Below the pieces are notes generated by a model. It did not search any database, was not told the origin of the DNA, and saw nothing but the letters and a program-made list of their open reading frames with translations. From Owenia fusiformis (Eukaryota; Annelida; Polychaeta; Sabellida; Oweniidae), in NCBI GenBank assembly GCA_903813345.2, contig CAIIXF020000009.1, positions 8,674,030 to 8,738,029 of the forward strand: a stretch of DNA of 64,000 nucleotides, given 5' to 3'. How positions within the stretch are numbered: the first letter of the stretch is position 1; the number at the start of each line of letters is the position of its first letter. Shown here in pieces: positions 20,087-35,000 of this stretch. Both the position numbers and the translations under genes were made by a program.

Positions 20087-23000
20087 GTGAGTAGTACATA
20101 ACATATCTGTTTTTCAAAATATGTAGTTTATTATATAATCGTACAAAGCGAAACATAATTATTCAATGTTCAAAACCTTGGAATTATTTTTGAATTTTTT
20201 CACTTTGACTTTTCAATGATTTTATTCTAAATTCGATTAAATAAGAATTCAATAGTTCCTTTTGGTGCTGCACTGCTATCTTTAAGTTTGTACGTTGAAC
20301 ACAAAGTTATTTTTTTAATAAATGCAATGGAGTGTTCAAGTACAGGTTCTATTTTCCTTCTGACTTTGATTCCTTAGAGTCCAGTTGGGGACTCTTATTG
20401 ATGGTTGGTCAGTGACGAGTAGGGAAACCAGAAAGAAATCTCCAAAAGACGATATATGTTTGAAGAATGATAACAGATGATTTTGTAGCACATGTGACAT
20501 TTATAAGTAGACTCGCCATAAATGTTATGAGAGGCCCCAAAGATATGTCTATCATAATACAAGCCGAACATTGTCTCTTGTGTTTATGGTACATTCATAA
20601 GTGGTGCTATATCTAGAGACTCCTATAACTCTAAACCCCACAATTGGAGTAAAGTAGAACTCATTTCTTGTTGAAACAGTCGTAAATATAGCATGATGGC
20701 AGACTGATCAGTGTATAGGTATCCCTTGTTTTTTCACTTAGCGCATATTTAAAATGACATTAACTAATTTTGATGAAAGGTGCCCCAAATGTATGTTATT
20801 CATGAAATATGAATGTATACATGTATGATGCTAAAACTAGGTTGAAATGTTTAAACAGGATAAAACACAATTATTTAATTCTCAACAGAGAGTCATATTA
20901 TAATCCAATATTCATCAAATATAACCCAGAAGAGCTATATAAGATATTTCAGTGACTTGGGAAATTAACCATCTTTGACTCTGAAAGAGAAATGATCACT
21001 GGAGCTTAAAGAACCAGCTTTCATATTGACTATTTCCAGAGCTATTTCAGTTTTCAGAGCAATTCATGTTCTAATTTCAACTTATTTCATTTTTCAACAC
21101 TTCTGTTGAGTGCAACTTTCAGGTGTTCATTCGTATTGTGGATCTGTTTTGTGCCAACATTAGCATAGATTGGATAGAATTGAAAACAATATCTAAAATG
21201 TTGCCCAAATACAAAATTCTCTTAAAGGTTTTTCGTCAAGTATGTTCTCTTTACTCATAAATCTGACCAAATGTGGGTGCAAATTAGTTTCCAGTTGGGT
21301 GCAAACCCATTTTAAAAATCTCAAATCAGTGCTGTAACTACTTCCATTCATACATGTATAAGAGATTACTGCTCTGGTTTAAATTGTTGTAGTGGTCAGT
21401 GCCTGTTTAAAAGAGTTGTTGATGATACCAAGTACAAAATAACATGTGGCCAAAACAGTGTCCTTTTAATTATGGTCAGTGGCAATATTTGTGGCTCTGG
21501 GTTTGGACCACATTTTTAACCTCAATGAATTAAACAGTGCAGAAATTCTTTGTCTGTTTGTATGACCTCTGGATTGTAATTTGATGAGGCGAAAAACCTA
21601 AACTTCTTATAGGTTCTGTATTGGCACATTGTACTGAATTAGCTTGAGCTGCCTTGGAATTGAAAATCTACATTCTGGTGATTTCAAAAATCTACCATAC
21701 TGATATATAATATTGATATAAAATCAAACTAGCACTAGGTTTCTCGTAAGAAAACTGTTATATGGAACAAAATGGCAAATCTATTTGAACATTGAGAAAC
21801 TATGTTAAGGAAGTTCCACAATTCACAAAAAAGATGATAACCAAACATTGATGTTTTGATTTTTAACAGAGTGTGTTATACCATATAAATCCATATAAAA
21901 TGTGAAAAATATTACCTTTACCATCAATTATTTGTAATTATAATCATGCAAAATTATAATCATGCAGATTTATAATCATGCAGATCTCCCTTAATCTTCA
22001 TAAGTGGTTGCTCTATGAAGAACATTGAGGAAATCATTGATTATTTCACTCATTATCAATCCTGCGTAATTCATTATCATTTGTCTTAATAATTGTTGCC
22101 GGATTAGGTATTATCTTTACCATTATTATCCTGCTTATATCTATCAATATGTCAATATGAACGTGCCTTATAAGGTCCTCCATAATTTCTCTACAAAATT
22201 AGTGCTGGAAAAGTGAATACGAATTAGAAAGTGGTGACTGCCTTTGTTAAATCATGATGGTTTCTGTAAAATTTGTGTGGTATTTATTAATATAAACTAA
22301 GTGGTGAAACTTAATTTAAGTGGTGGTTTCACTAACCACGTTCTTTTTTGATAGAATCACCATTCCCCAATTTTGATGAACTTTTCCATAGTGTGAGCAT
22401 GAAAAACCATATTTCTAAAAAGGTATGTGATACTAAAATAAGTGGTAAAACTAATCAGAGTGGTGGTTTAACCACCCACACTCTGTTTAAACAGCATCAC
22501 CAATCTTACATTTTAATGATCTTTTTCCAAGGTGTAAGTGTGAATGAAAAATCAGATTTTGAAACATCGTAGAGAAGACACAGTTATACATCAGAAGTGA
22601 TTTTGTATTTTCTACCCCCTACTAGTTCATCATGGAGTAAATACATTATCACTTTTCATACTGTCAGCCATCTAACTCCAACATAGAGAAGTTGTAATTT
22701 TCTCACAGTATCCCAGTATCAAATACCAATATAGTCCTGTGCTTCTAGTGACTCCCTGTTTAAAAAAATTTCTGGGATATTTAATAGATATGTTGTTAGT
22801 TTTATGACCATCAACTTATATGATTTGTGATTGTTCTTTTTGATGGTTAATAATTTGTAAAAAATAAAATATTTCACTCCAGGGAGAACCAATGTTCTAT
22901 GTTCTGCATTTAGGTGATAGATCAAAATAATTGAATGTCACATACATGAAGAAGATAGGATCCTTTTTAGATCAATTTAATTCATCAAAGAATACATATA

Positions 23001-26000
23001 AAAAGTCAGAATTATTCCAGGAAAATATTTATGCAAAGATCTTGGTTATTCCACATGAGCTTGTTTTTTCCGTGTGATCTTAAAAAATAAAGAAAAAAGT
23101 TTATTGGAAAGGAGAATAATATGTTTTGGTGGTATGATGCACAGTTATGAGGTGGTTTCTTGATTTAACCTAGCCCGAAATTACGTTTTTTGTGAAAAAT
23201 GTTTTTAGAGGTTTACATAGGAGCTTTGTGTGTTTAACGTGATGGATAGATCACTTGAAGTGTTATGTGGGAGTAAAATTAATTATGATATTAAACTATT
23301 TTGTTAGACTGATTTGATGAAAAAAAATTTGAGCAGTTATAAGCACTACTTAACGATGTCAGTATTTTCACAGTCAAATATCAGCAAACAGTTTTGCCTG
23401 ATAATATCCTGTTCAAACTTTTGTACGAAAATACTTTGGACTTATTAAGTTTTCGAACAATGTTCTTTTATAAAAGGGAAGGAAGTGTATTGAGCCAAAG
23501 GGAAGGAATAGGAGGGGTACCTGATAAAAATGAGCTAGAGAGGTACAGTCAAGTGCCTAGCCTCAAAAAATAATGTAAATGAAAGAGTGGTGGCCTTAAG
23601 TTTTGGTATTTTTCATGTTCAGTATTAGCATCTTTTAATCAGATATTGACAGTTTCTTCAGTCTTATCTGAACCTCAGCTTCAGTAGTATTGCAGATTTC
23701 ACCAGCAGTGATTTTCTCAGTGTTGTTGTTTTAAACAAAATCCCCTGTTGTTTTGAGGAAGTTAGCAACTGTTTCCATGTTAAAGTTATGTTATCCAACC
23801 ATTTGCACATCAGAAATTTAAATGAACCCCGTAACTAATGAACCATTTTGAATTCTTCCTTTCTTGTGGCTATCTTTAGGCATATTAAGGCTAACATTCG
23901 AAAGTACTCTCCAGTGACAAATGTATGTTTTTTGTAGGCAAGCTAGGCCTGTATGCCATCTGTCATTCTCCAGACAGTGAGATTGTTTTTGTTTGTCTAA
24001 CTGATTAGTTTAAAAACTTCTTCTATGTGCTGATGGATTGATCTCTACTGAGTGATCAGTTACTTGAAATCTCATTCAAATCTCAGTAACTGATATCTTT
24101 TAACTTTTCCCATATGAACCATATTGTGGAATTAGTTCAAGTTGTCTAAACTGATTTTTTGGTAAATTCACCTTACCTTAGATTGAGGCTAGGCAAAAAA
24201 TTAAAGCCCCCTACCCTGTCAAGAACAACATCAGGGCAGTATTAAAATGAACATCATTTGAAAGGATACGATTTTGTAAATATTTTACTAGCAGTCAGAG
24301 GGGTTAGATGTCAGTGGTTCACTTTTACAGGTAAATCAGCATCGGCAAGACATAAAGCAAGCCAAAACTATTCAGTGTATCATATTCAAGTTTCTCTGAG
24401 TAAAACATACCTTAAACTAATCTGTTTTACGCTGTTCCATTTCTTGAAACCAACTCAAACCAGCAATTAGAGCCAGTTGTTTTAAGTTGATACTTCATAA
24501 AGAGAAGAAGACTGTTTTGTCCATTAAAACCTCAGCACCCATGTTCCTGCCCCCTGACTTATTATAGCATATGTTAAGGGCTATCACATTTTACAGCTTT
24601 AAGCTACTTTTCAGCATAATTGTGGCTCTTTTTCTCCATTTCTCGTCTCATTTCCTCTTAGAAATAACTCATTTGATTAGAAAACCAGGAAGAATGTTTC
24701 ACCTAGGGTTCTTGATGGATTATTCCAAATCTTGGGTTGTTAAATGATCTAAATACCAGTTTATCATGGTACTGATTTACAAAGTGAAACTTTTTTGCTG
24801 AAAACACATTTGGGACTAGCTAATAACAATAATGTTTTGTTTTCAAGATCTCATATCATCTCCATTCGAGCAGAGCCAGATCCATAGAGGTCACCGAGAG
24901 GTCTAAGTGAATTTTTGTTGTTTTGGGTTTATATTTCTGTTTTTTTTGTTCTGTGGTCAATGACAGAGTTTGTTTACAACTTCTGGAATGTATTCTCTAC
25001 AAATATTCTTCTTATGGTCAAGTATCATCAAGTATTACCCTTTTGAAGATTGGTTGACTTTCACCTCACTCTTATGGTAACTGATAAATATCTGAACTTA
25101 CTGAGCCAATCAGAGGATGTCGTTCCTCATATTTATATGTTTAACATAAACTGGACTTTGATTGACGACCAATTCAAAGTGCTTGGTCAAAATAGTTTAC
25201 TCAATAGTTGGGGTAAGTGTAATCGCATTTAAAACTATGAGCTTTGTTTCAACCGACCCATTAATTGCATCCTTTTACACATTTGAGTCATTTTCAATCA
25301 TTTCGACTATGCGTCTTCTTGGAAGGCTGGGATCAGGCAAAATGGGCAAAATAGAAAACAAGCCTATGTTTATCTTTGAACAATTTCACCTGTTTCATGG
25401 ATCATTTCAATCAATTCCCAATTTCACTTGTATTTCGAGCATTTTGTTGCAGATGTACATAGGACTTAAGCAACAAAGAAATACTTTAGTATGCTGTTAA
25501 AACAGATCTTCCATTGTTGGCTCAGATTTTAAACATGCCTCTTAATGCTAAATCCTTTCAACAAAAGTCAGGACACGAACTGTTCAAGTTAAAAAACATG
25601 AAAATAAAAGAGCAGTACAAAATATTTCTAGTAGATTTTCTATTGATCTTTAGCTTATGTATACAGTGGGACACTTCCAGAAATCTCGTCAATATTGACA
25701 CTTCTTGAGTCCTCTACCAGTTCAAGTTTCTATCCATTGTGACCAACTTTACTTCTAATAATACAACAATGCATTCAATTGCTTTCAAATTGCTCCAACA
25801 AATATTGGAACGGCTGCAAATCTGGGTTGTAATATAAGGATCTACCAAAGTGACTTATGTAATTTTCATGTAATATTCTGACTTTGGGTCATGTAAATAT
25901 TGATATAGTCTGCATTAGACAATCATAACCAGTAATTATGATTTAATCAAATGAAACCTGATCTTTCCTTTTGATTGACTTACAATTTGGTTTGTCCTTT

Positions 26001-29000
26001 GGATGCCATCCTCCGAACACAGGCCTCCAGAACTCGTACCTCTTTCTTCTGGAAGGATGACGTCTGGAATCCTGCACTCGGAGGATGTTTGGATACAGGT
26101 TTTATCCTTTACACTTATCTATGGGTATTGTCCAAGAGATCTCTTGCTTCAGCCATCATACCATGCACTGGGCCAAAATGATTCGGCTGATTCAACAATG
26201 TAAAAGAAGTAAGTCTTGCTTCAAGACTGTGGACTACTTCACCAACACAACACAACTTGTAGTTAGAGGGGGGACCACATCATCCTTGGTCCAAGGGTAT
26301 TTCACTTCTTTCCTTAATTTAAGCATAAGTCCTTAGAAGAAGGATGGGACCACAGAGGTATATGTATATCACATACTGTTATCATGTGCTCTAATCCCAG
26401 ACACGTGAACATCTAAAATTTCTTACCTGACTTTAATCTCAAATATAACTTGCCTGTATAACATTTCTGATAGGTTATGGTGGCTAATTTTACATGGATT
26501 CTTTCTTGATTCTACAATGTAGTTTGCACAGAATGTTATGTCTCTGGAACCATATTTTATATTGTGTTCTTTCAAACTTAGACAGGTGTTAGTGTTACTG
26601 ATGGTCATGTTTTGAAATGAAAAATAGAGTTAAAAGGAGAAGATTAAGCAAGAAATAATTTATAGAGACATGTAGGTTATACTCCGAATTGTATTGAAAT
26701 GGAAGAAAATCTGATGGTCCAGTCAAATTTTAGAGAGAAATTGGGTGAAATAAGCATGAGCAGACGGATGTTATGATGTGAGAATGACAGGTGTTACTGT
26801 TATTCCTCTCCGTTACTTGGTGCATGTTTTATGGCTGGAACTTGAACCCCTCACACGCCTTCACTAAATTGTTTTTTCTCTCGTCTAATGTTCAATCACA
26901 TAAATAGAAGTAATAAAGTTTTATTTCTTTTGTTGTGAAAGTATTCCGTCATATTTCACCAGTTGTGTGTTCAGGGTTAAAATCGTTAATCAATAAAAAC
27001 CTCAAAGAGCATCATTAAAAAACACTTTTTCGGAAGCCAGTACGTTGATTTGCTTCAATCGAAAGTCCTGAACATAGTAGTTCATATAATGGCTATTGCA
27101 TGTAATTGAATAGAAAACTTTTAATTAAAATAATTTCCAAAGTAGTTAAATACGTTCATTTATCGCTAAACATGTAATGAGTTACGAAACCCTACAGAGC
27201 ATTGCATGATTGGGGACTTGTTTTTTAACATAAATGTCAAAGGTTCATTTTGTATTAAAAAGAAACAGATTGAAAATAAGTGAATGGAATTTGATTTTGT
27301 TCATTTTTATTGAATTCCGACTGTTTTAAAGTGGCTAAGTGGGAACTTACTTAAATGATTTTTTCTATTCAGCGTTTCAGTTTTGAGCTAGTTTAGATTT
27401 ATTTTGCACATGGTAAGAAAGAGATAGCACCATGGGTAAGAAGGCCCTCACATTGTTTAAGTTAGATATAGGAATTTAGATTTAACATGAAAATTAATGA
27501 AGAAATCTTATTTCGTCAATATAAAGCTAGGTCTTCTCTGGTTAAGTTTTCCACTTCATGGTCATTTTCAAAAAATGAGAGAATCTGAATATAATTTATA
27601 AATTCCATCAATTCCATGTTTTGAATGAATATCTTTAGAATCATTGGCCCATTATCTCCATATAAGCCCATCTCAATTGTAGCCCAGCCAGGCAGAAACA
27701 CAGGCCAGCATGTTATGGATCCCCTGCTACTTTCAATATTAACCACCATCCAACAAAATATGCAAGGGTCCTATTTTAAAACGCAAAATTGAAACTAAAA
27801 GGGTTGAGGTAATATAAATTGAACTTGATAAGGTTGCGGGGACACTCTAAATTACATAGAAATGCTAGAAAATAAGATAGTTCTTTCAAATTTTATGGAG
27901 AAATTGAATGGAATAAGCTTGAGCAGACGGATGTTTTAAATAGAGGACAAAACAATAATACTGAATTATAGGTTTAGCCATGGAACAACCCAGGGGAACC
28001 AGGCCATTCACTGGCCATTCATGAACACAACTGAAGGGTGTTAAGAAAATTGCAATCTAAAATCAGTAATTTTGGTCTTGAGGCCAGGTGTCCATTTCTC
28101 TTTTCCTTTCAAAAGTATTTTGTTCTCATCATAAAATATTCAAGTACTTTCAAAACACACTGTCTTTGTATCCCTGATTTCAGTGAGAGTTTGATTTTAA
28201 AAGCATATTATTGCATGTTTTGTATTCTCTTTACCTCACTTTACTGAGTCATAAAAGACATTGAAAATTGAGTTATGGGAGATTATTGAAAGAAATGTAT
28301 TTTGAATGGTGGTTCTTCTGAAATCAGCAACAGCCCCCCTCCTTAGTTTATGAATCGATTTGATGCATGTATTTTCGAAAACCAAATACTTTCCTGTGTT
28401 GGTATTTCACTCCTGCGTTAAATATATTTCCAGAGTTCAAAGGGTAAACTAAGTTAGCAACTAGAAAATACAATAATTTTCATTTTTCATGTGGTGGGAT
28501 GTCAAATGTCAAGTAATTTTATCCTTCATCATTCTACAGGGTCTAATCATAGAGAGCTGTAGGGGTATCAGTCCCGCTAGATTAAATTTCACTTTGTCAT
28601 GTTTTAAATCATGAAATTCAATGAAATAGGAAGAATTTTGTTAATGTGATGTTAATAATTGTAAAGTTCATATTCTGAATTTTAAATAATTGAAAGAAAA
28701 TGAAAATGTTCATTCAAATTTTAGTGAGAAACGGAGTGAAATAAGAATGAGCAGACGTATGTTTTGAATCAGGGATAGGGGTATCATTCTCTGTATGTGT
28801 GTGTCTATATGGTCTAGGTATCCTGAAAGCATTATAAAAACTTTACTGAAAGTTATGAAAAGCATAGAAAATATATCTGTTGCTCTAGATATATAGAAGT
28901 TTCAGAGCATGGCCTGTTTGACGCCATTCTGTAGAATTCAAAATATGAAAAATATAAGATATTTTATTTCTTGAAATTTTATGATTTTCTGGGATAGGTC

Positions 29001-32000
29001 CCCATTAATCTAAATGATTGATAGAAAGAATGTAACCCACATGCCCAGTAAAAATGTTTCATAGATTAGAAAGATGTCCAAGAATTTAGCAAAAACTTAA
29101 CTAGAAAGTTGTTTATGATTGATAAAGGGTATTAATAAGTGAAGGTGGGTAAGAATAATTCAACAGCTAAGTTGAAAATATTTATGGGATATTTTAGTGC
29201 ATTTTCTAATTTTGCTAACTGAGATTTGAAAATATCTTCAACATCCAATCTATGGATTTTGACATCTATGATAAATTCTTTCACAGGCAAAGGGTAGGAT
29301 AACAGAATGTTTAATTTGGCCAATAGTGGGAGGGGGCAGACGAGACTGTATGATCTAGCTATATAATTGGCAGAGGCACTTTCTACTGAGAGAGGAACCA
29401 CATATAGCTTTCCAGCATATAATTGCAAGAAAGTTACAAACTTGATCTGACTCTTTATGGAATCCTAGGGTAACCTGTCAACAAAATTACCTTTCTTAAT
29501 ATTTCCGTTTCCATATAAAATAGATCAACAACTTGTTTGTATAAATAGTATATTACTGTACATGTTTGCCTTATTTTGTCAATTCTGGGGTTATTTAGTT
29601 CAAGTTTAAAAAATGTCTGTTTCAATTATTTGGTTAGACTTTTAATGTGCATTTCTGAGAGTAAATTTTAAATGTAGACATTGTGGTTCCTGGCAAACTA
29701 GTTTTTCTAATTATTTAGCCCAGATTTGAAGTGTTTTGTTGTGGACTCCTATGTTGTTTATGAGTTAAGCTGTTGTAATAGATACTAAGGGGACCTAGGC
29801 TGTACTTGAAGCATCTGTCTGCTCATACATATTTTTCAACATTTTCAATAAAATTTGAATAAAGTATCAGATTTTCTTGCATTTCTGTAAATAATTTGAA
29901 ATATTGACTTTGTGCCTGTTAAATTTATTTCCTTCTGATTCCACTGTTTTTCACTCAGTTTTACATTTAAAAAGGAACCATCTTAACTGTCATCTTCAGG
30001 TACAAGCAACATGGCTGTTAGATCTTAGAATTCAGTTCAATATTAAATGTCTAAAAAAGACATTTATTATTTGGAATTCTATTTGATAAGTTCCGTGTTT
30101 CATTATATTCATTCACAGTATAAATTCAGCCATTTTGCCAGTATTGTATAATTATCCCTCTAAAAGTATCATTTATTGCAAGATTTAGAACAGATTGGAG
30201 ACAGTCAAATGCCAGGGAGAAACTTCAAAGAATCCACCATTCCAAAATATTTTTGTGGCCTTGAAGCACTAAACATTTATGTTGTTGCAAAACTTAACAA
30301 ATCTTGACATTTTTGAGATGGCTTGGTTATTGATAATTTGTGTGTAAATCCTAAAACCATTTTGGATTATATTTAATTGAAGGGAAAATCCAGTTATGTG
30401 TTTTAATGCTGATTATATGTACCTTTTATTTATAAATCCACTTATTAACTTGCTTGCAAATAATAACTCATGTAAAGTTGGATCATTAAATGTGAGTTGT
30501 GTGTGTTATGCTGATGATCTAGCAATTCTAGCTATACACAAGAGTAAATTAATTGATCAATTAAAACTTGCTAATAATTATGCCAATAAGTGGCGATTTC
30601 AATTTAATGCTTCCAAGAGCGCAATTATGGTTTTTGGAGAGACAAAAAGTCAGAAAAAGAAAAGACAACACTCTGAAGGTACCAACATTACAATTGAAAA
30701 CCTTGTAATTAATGAGGAGAATTCATATAAGCATCTTGGTGTTAATGTTTATGCAAATAATAATTCTGATAAGTTGAGGAATGTTAATGCTACAATAAGT
30801 GATGCAAGATGTAATTTTTATGCATGTGTAGGAGCCAGAATGAGGAATGATGGTTTAAACCCCCTAATACTTTCTAAGGTTTACCAATCTGTAATGATAC
30901 CTAAAATGCTATATGGAGCAGAAGTTAGATCTTTTAATAAGCAGGAGGTTGAACTTTATGAAAAAACTCATAAACACATGTGTAAATCTATTCAGAATTT
31001 ACCTCAGAATACACCAAATGATGCATGCTTGGCATTATTGGGGTGGAGAGGAATATTATATAATATTGAGCTATGTAAGCTAATGTTCTGTTTCAACATA
31101 TTGTCCTTGGGTGCCAGTAATATTTATAGAAACATTTTTATATTTAGAGTGTTTGAATGTTTAGTGAATCATCAAGCAGGTGGTATTACTAAAGAGTATA
31201 TTACTATTTTAAATAAATATAAATTGTTGGACAATGTTGTGAGCTTCATGTACAATGGTTGTATAAATATGTCAAAGTTTCTTTGGAAAAAAATATGTAA
31301 GAACAATGTTAGGGATTTTGAATTTAATAGTTGGAGACAATCTTTATCAATGAGTATTCAACTTCAAGATTTTAGAACTGTACAGTTGCATGTTGACATT
31401 CCTTCTATCTGGTATTACTTAGGACTTAAACATCCTGAACTTAAGCAAAAATGTAATATGATGATTAAGTTGCTATGTGGTATACATAATTTAGAAATTA
31501 ACAACCATGGTTTACCTAGAGAAAATAGGGAATGTAAGAAATGCAATAATAACTCATTAGAGGATCTTTATCATTTTATTATGGGTTGTGATAATTATGT
31601 TGATATCAGAAAGATTATGATTGAAAATTTGATTAAGGAAAATCCTACATTTAAGATACTTTCATGTGAGGTATTATATAACATTATTTTAGGCATGGAG
31701 TTTCCAATGAAAAATTGGGATAATGTTTTGATTATTTCATGTAAGAGTGTATCAGTTATGTACCACAGAAGATTTTTTAGCTGATTTACCAATGTATCCA
31801 TTGTTATTTTGGGTCTAAATTTTGCCCATGTATACATGTATAATTCATGATATTGTAATTGTCTAATTAGCATAAGGTATAGTGTAAGATTGTTTTAATT
31901 GTCAAACTATTCTTCAGTATTGGAGGCTAAATAAATAAATAAATATATGGGAGGGTAGCTAAGGGCCTTATATATTGTTATCACATATTGTGGTCAGTGT

Positions 32001-35000
32001 GTCCTGCTTCATCAATCTGGGTTGTCTTGCTCAACAAATTTCTCAATATGAGAAAACATCAGTCCAGATATCCCATCCACAAACTTACCAGGCTATCTCC
32101 CACCCCAAACCAACTTACCCTATCCCCCAACCCAAACCCCCACCCGCATAAACAATATGGACATTCAGTTTCCAATCTGAATGAAATATTCAAACTTTTT
32201 GGATTATACAGTAAAACCTGTCAATGAGCCACAAAAATGTGTTCACTACAGAAAGGCAATTTTATACAAAAGTCAGTGGAGTGTGTTGAGAAGGGGTCAG
32301 TTCAGACTAGATACAGGTGTTCATTAGAGAGAGGTGTTCACTAAGACAGGTTTACTGTATCATAAAGAACATATAACCATGATATAACCTAAAGACTTAC
32401 TCCAGCAAAAAGTTAAATTTGATGAATGTTTAAGTTGTCTGACATATCCATACATCTAATGGTTATTTCCAAATCTGCATAAATTCTAAGATTGCTAACT
32501 CTTTTCCTAGATTCTGTTTTCTGATTGCCAGACTAAAGTTCATTCCAAGCTTTTCTCTTGATTTCCAATTATGTTATCATTTTCAAATTACAGACCCTCA
32601 TTTTGTCCTCACAGATGGAAACCTTGTTAGGGATTTAGGACCCTGGGGCAAGTAATGTTTTGGTTTTAATTTAGCACACCACATCAGTTCAGACTTCTGT
32701 CTCCCATCTTCTTATCTTTCTGTATGGAATTTATAACCAGTTTTTTATCATCAATTTTATGTGAAGTTTTTATATGCAATGATTTGGCGTGTCTTCATTT
32801 AATCTCATTTTACTTGGTTGATTTGATTTTCTGATGTCCAAATCATATAATGGTGTCAGCAGAATTTAATACTTGAGGCAAACTGTAAAAACACAAGAGG
32901 TAATGATAAATTGACTAAACCTTCAAGATAAGATGTATTTTGGTCAAAACACTGATATGCAGTGATCTCCCCAGCATCAAAGCAAGTGGGCGCAGCACCC
33001 ACCTGAGATTTTAAAAACATGCTTGCACCCACCTGAAAATCCATTTGCATCCACTTGATAAATCATTCGTGGCATATTTTTTATCAATTTTGGTCCAAAT
33101 TATGAAAATGAGAATTTTGCACCCACTTGAGAAAAAATCCTGTGGAGAACACTGGATATGTAATTTTATTTTCCCATTTGGCATTTTCAAATTTTTCTCT
33201 CCTTTGGTCTCCTACCCTCTCTCACGAACTCTCACCCCTTTCAACCCTTCCTTACCTCTCTACTCCATACCTTCTCTCCCTCTCTAATGACTACCCTAGC
33301 AATCCGACCATCTTCATGAACTCACTTCTTTTGGCTGGATTGAGTTCAGTTGAGTTCCTGGATTTCAATTTGTTTGATGGTGGTTAAATATCAATAGATA
33401 TTTACAGTAGCTGAGAAAACAACTTGTCCAAACATCCAAGGACAATCTCTTTGTTGAGAAAAACTTGGAATTATCTTTGTCAACTGCTACTGAACATTGG
33501 TCCCTTTTGATGAAATGTTCAGATTTGATTTTTACCAACTGGAAAGCATAAAGGGCAACATTGACAAATAAGTGATTTTATATATAGTCAGTATTGTATT
33601 TTATTGTTGTACTTTAGGTATTAACCAGACCTAATCATACCATGACCATTTTAGGCACTAGGTACAGAGCTCATTTTTCTCTGTCTCAATTGTATTCTCT
33701 TTCCATTGACCACCAACTTGAAATGTGAACACCTCAGAATCTTAACTTTAGGCTCGTATCAGTGATATTCATATTTTACAGGTTTTACTTTACTTTGGTT
33801 TAAAGTCTACGTCTTGTCAGATGTTTCAAAGATTGGGATTTTGGGATATTATCTAAACATATTTATATATTGAACTGATATGCTGGCAATCCCAAAGTCA
33901 AATCCAATGATCCTATCTTTAAATTATAAATTGAGCAGAGTGAGCAAGGAATATTTTGTATTTGTATTGTGTTTCCACATGTGTTTGATCATTGGGTTTG
34001 GTTTGTTGGGGTTTGTTTCTTATAGCCAGTTGTGCATTTTATAATGATTGTTCTCGACTGTTGTTCCAACTTTTGATTAATCATTATCAGAGCTTGAACA
34101 TGCTGACATGATTATGTATATGACTGGGTGCTGCATGTAGTAGGAGTGTCTCTGATAGCACTCTTAAGTAATATACATGTTTTTTATTGACTCAGGTGTA
34201 ACATTAATGACATGTTGATCATAAAATAGGAGTGGTTGAGTGTATGTTACCCTGAGAACTTATCACTAGCCTCTGAGGAAAACAAATATATACAGTGAAA
34301 CCTCTACATCCGAACACGTTTCTAATCCGAACATTTCTCAATGTGAACACTTTTGCGGTCCCAAATTTGTTATCTTCCATGGAAGTACATGTTTATAAAA
34401 CATTGAAATGTGAAAACCTTCTCATCCAATCACTTTTGGCTGATCTCAGAGGTGTTCGGATTTGACAGGTTTTACTAATTCAATTTCAGATTAGATCTAA
34501 ATGTCACCAAATCTAGCTGTTGTAGCCTTTCATGGAAGTTTTAAAAACAAATGTATGTCAGTTACTTATGAAGGGTTGAATATGTTTGACTGCCATTGTG
34601 ATTGGGGAACATTTTTTAATATTAAGTTATTTATTCATTGTACAAAGCATACGATAAAGCCACCATTAGAGAAAATCTTGGATTACCACTATATAAAGTT
34701 TTCATGATTGAAAATCAAACTGGAAAGCAAATATGAATCAGATCGAGTTAGACTTGTTCTAGTTCAGAGGGTTCTCTCTCTTATTCAAGGGGGAAGATAA
34801 GCTCACTATAAGCTCAAGTTGTAATGAATGATGTTCTTTTAATGATAATTACAACTTTGTTTTGACATACACGATCTTCATGATAATTCAAAATGAAATG
34901 AAAACTTTGTATTCCACTATCACATTGTTAGTTTAACCAAGACAATGTTATGATAATTTCATGTGGTAATACCAAGGGGAGAAAACTCTTATCTCTCAAT

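Larger units (their letters stand above)
20087..30379. other. BMPR1 intron 1, first part
   Basis: AT-rich intron without a supported gene. Contains a CAGTG-family remnant near 21262-21370, a 17-18-bp triplet repeat with ATAATCATGCA (21949-21985), a tandem pair of about 138-bp units (22298-22570) and three copies of the GAGCAGACGGATG family (26601-28766). The short ORFs have no recognisable content. Confidence 0.5.

Noticed and set aside
25162-25500. 112-codon ORF in BMPR1 intron 1
   Set aside because: No domain or conserved motif recognised and no matching splice sites; chance ORF in a long intron.
29132-29428. 98-codon minus-strand ORF in BMPR1 intron 1
   Set aside because: Slightly protein-like composition but no motif, partner exon or transposon similarity that I can support.
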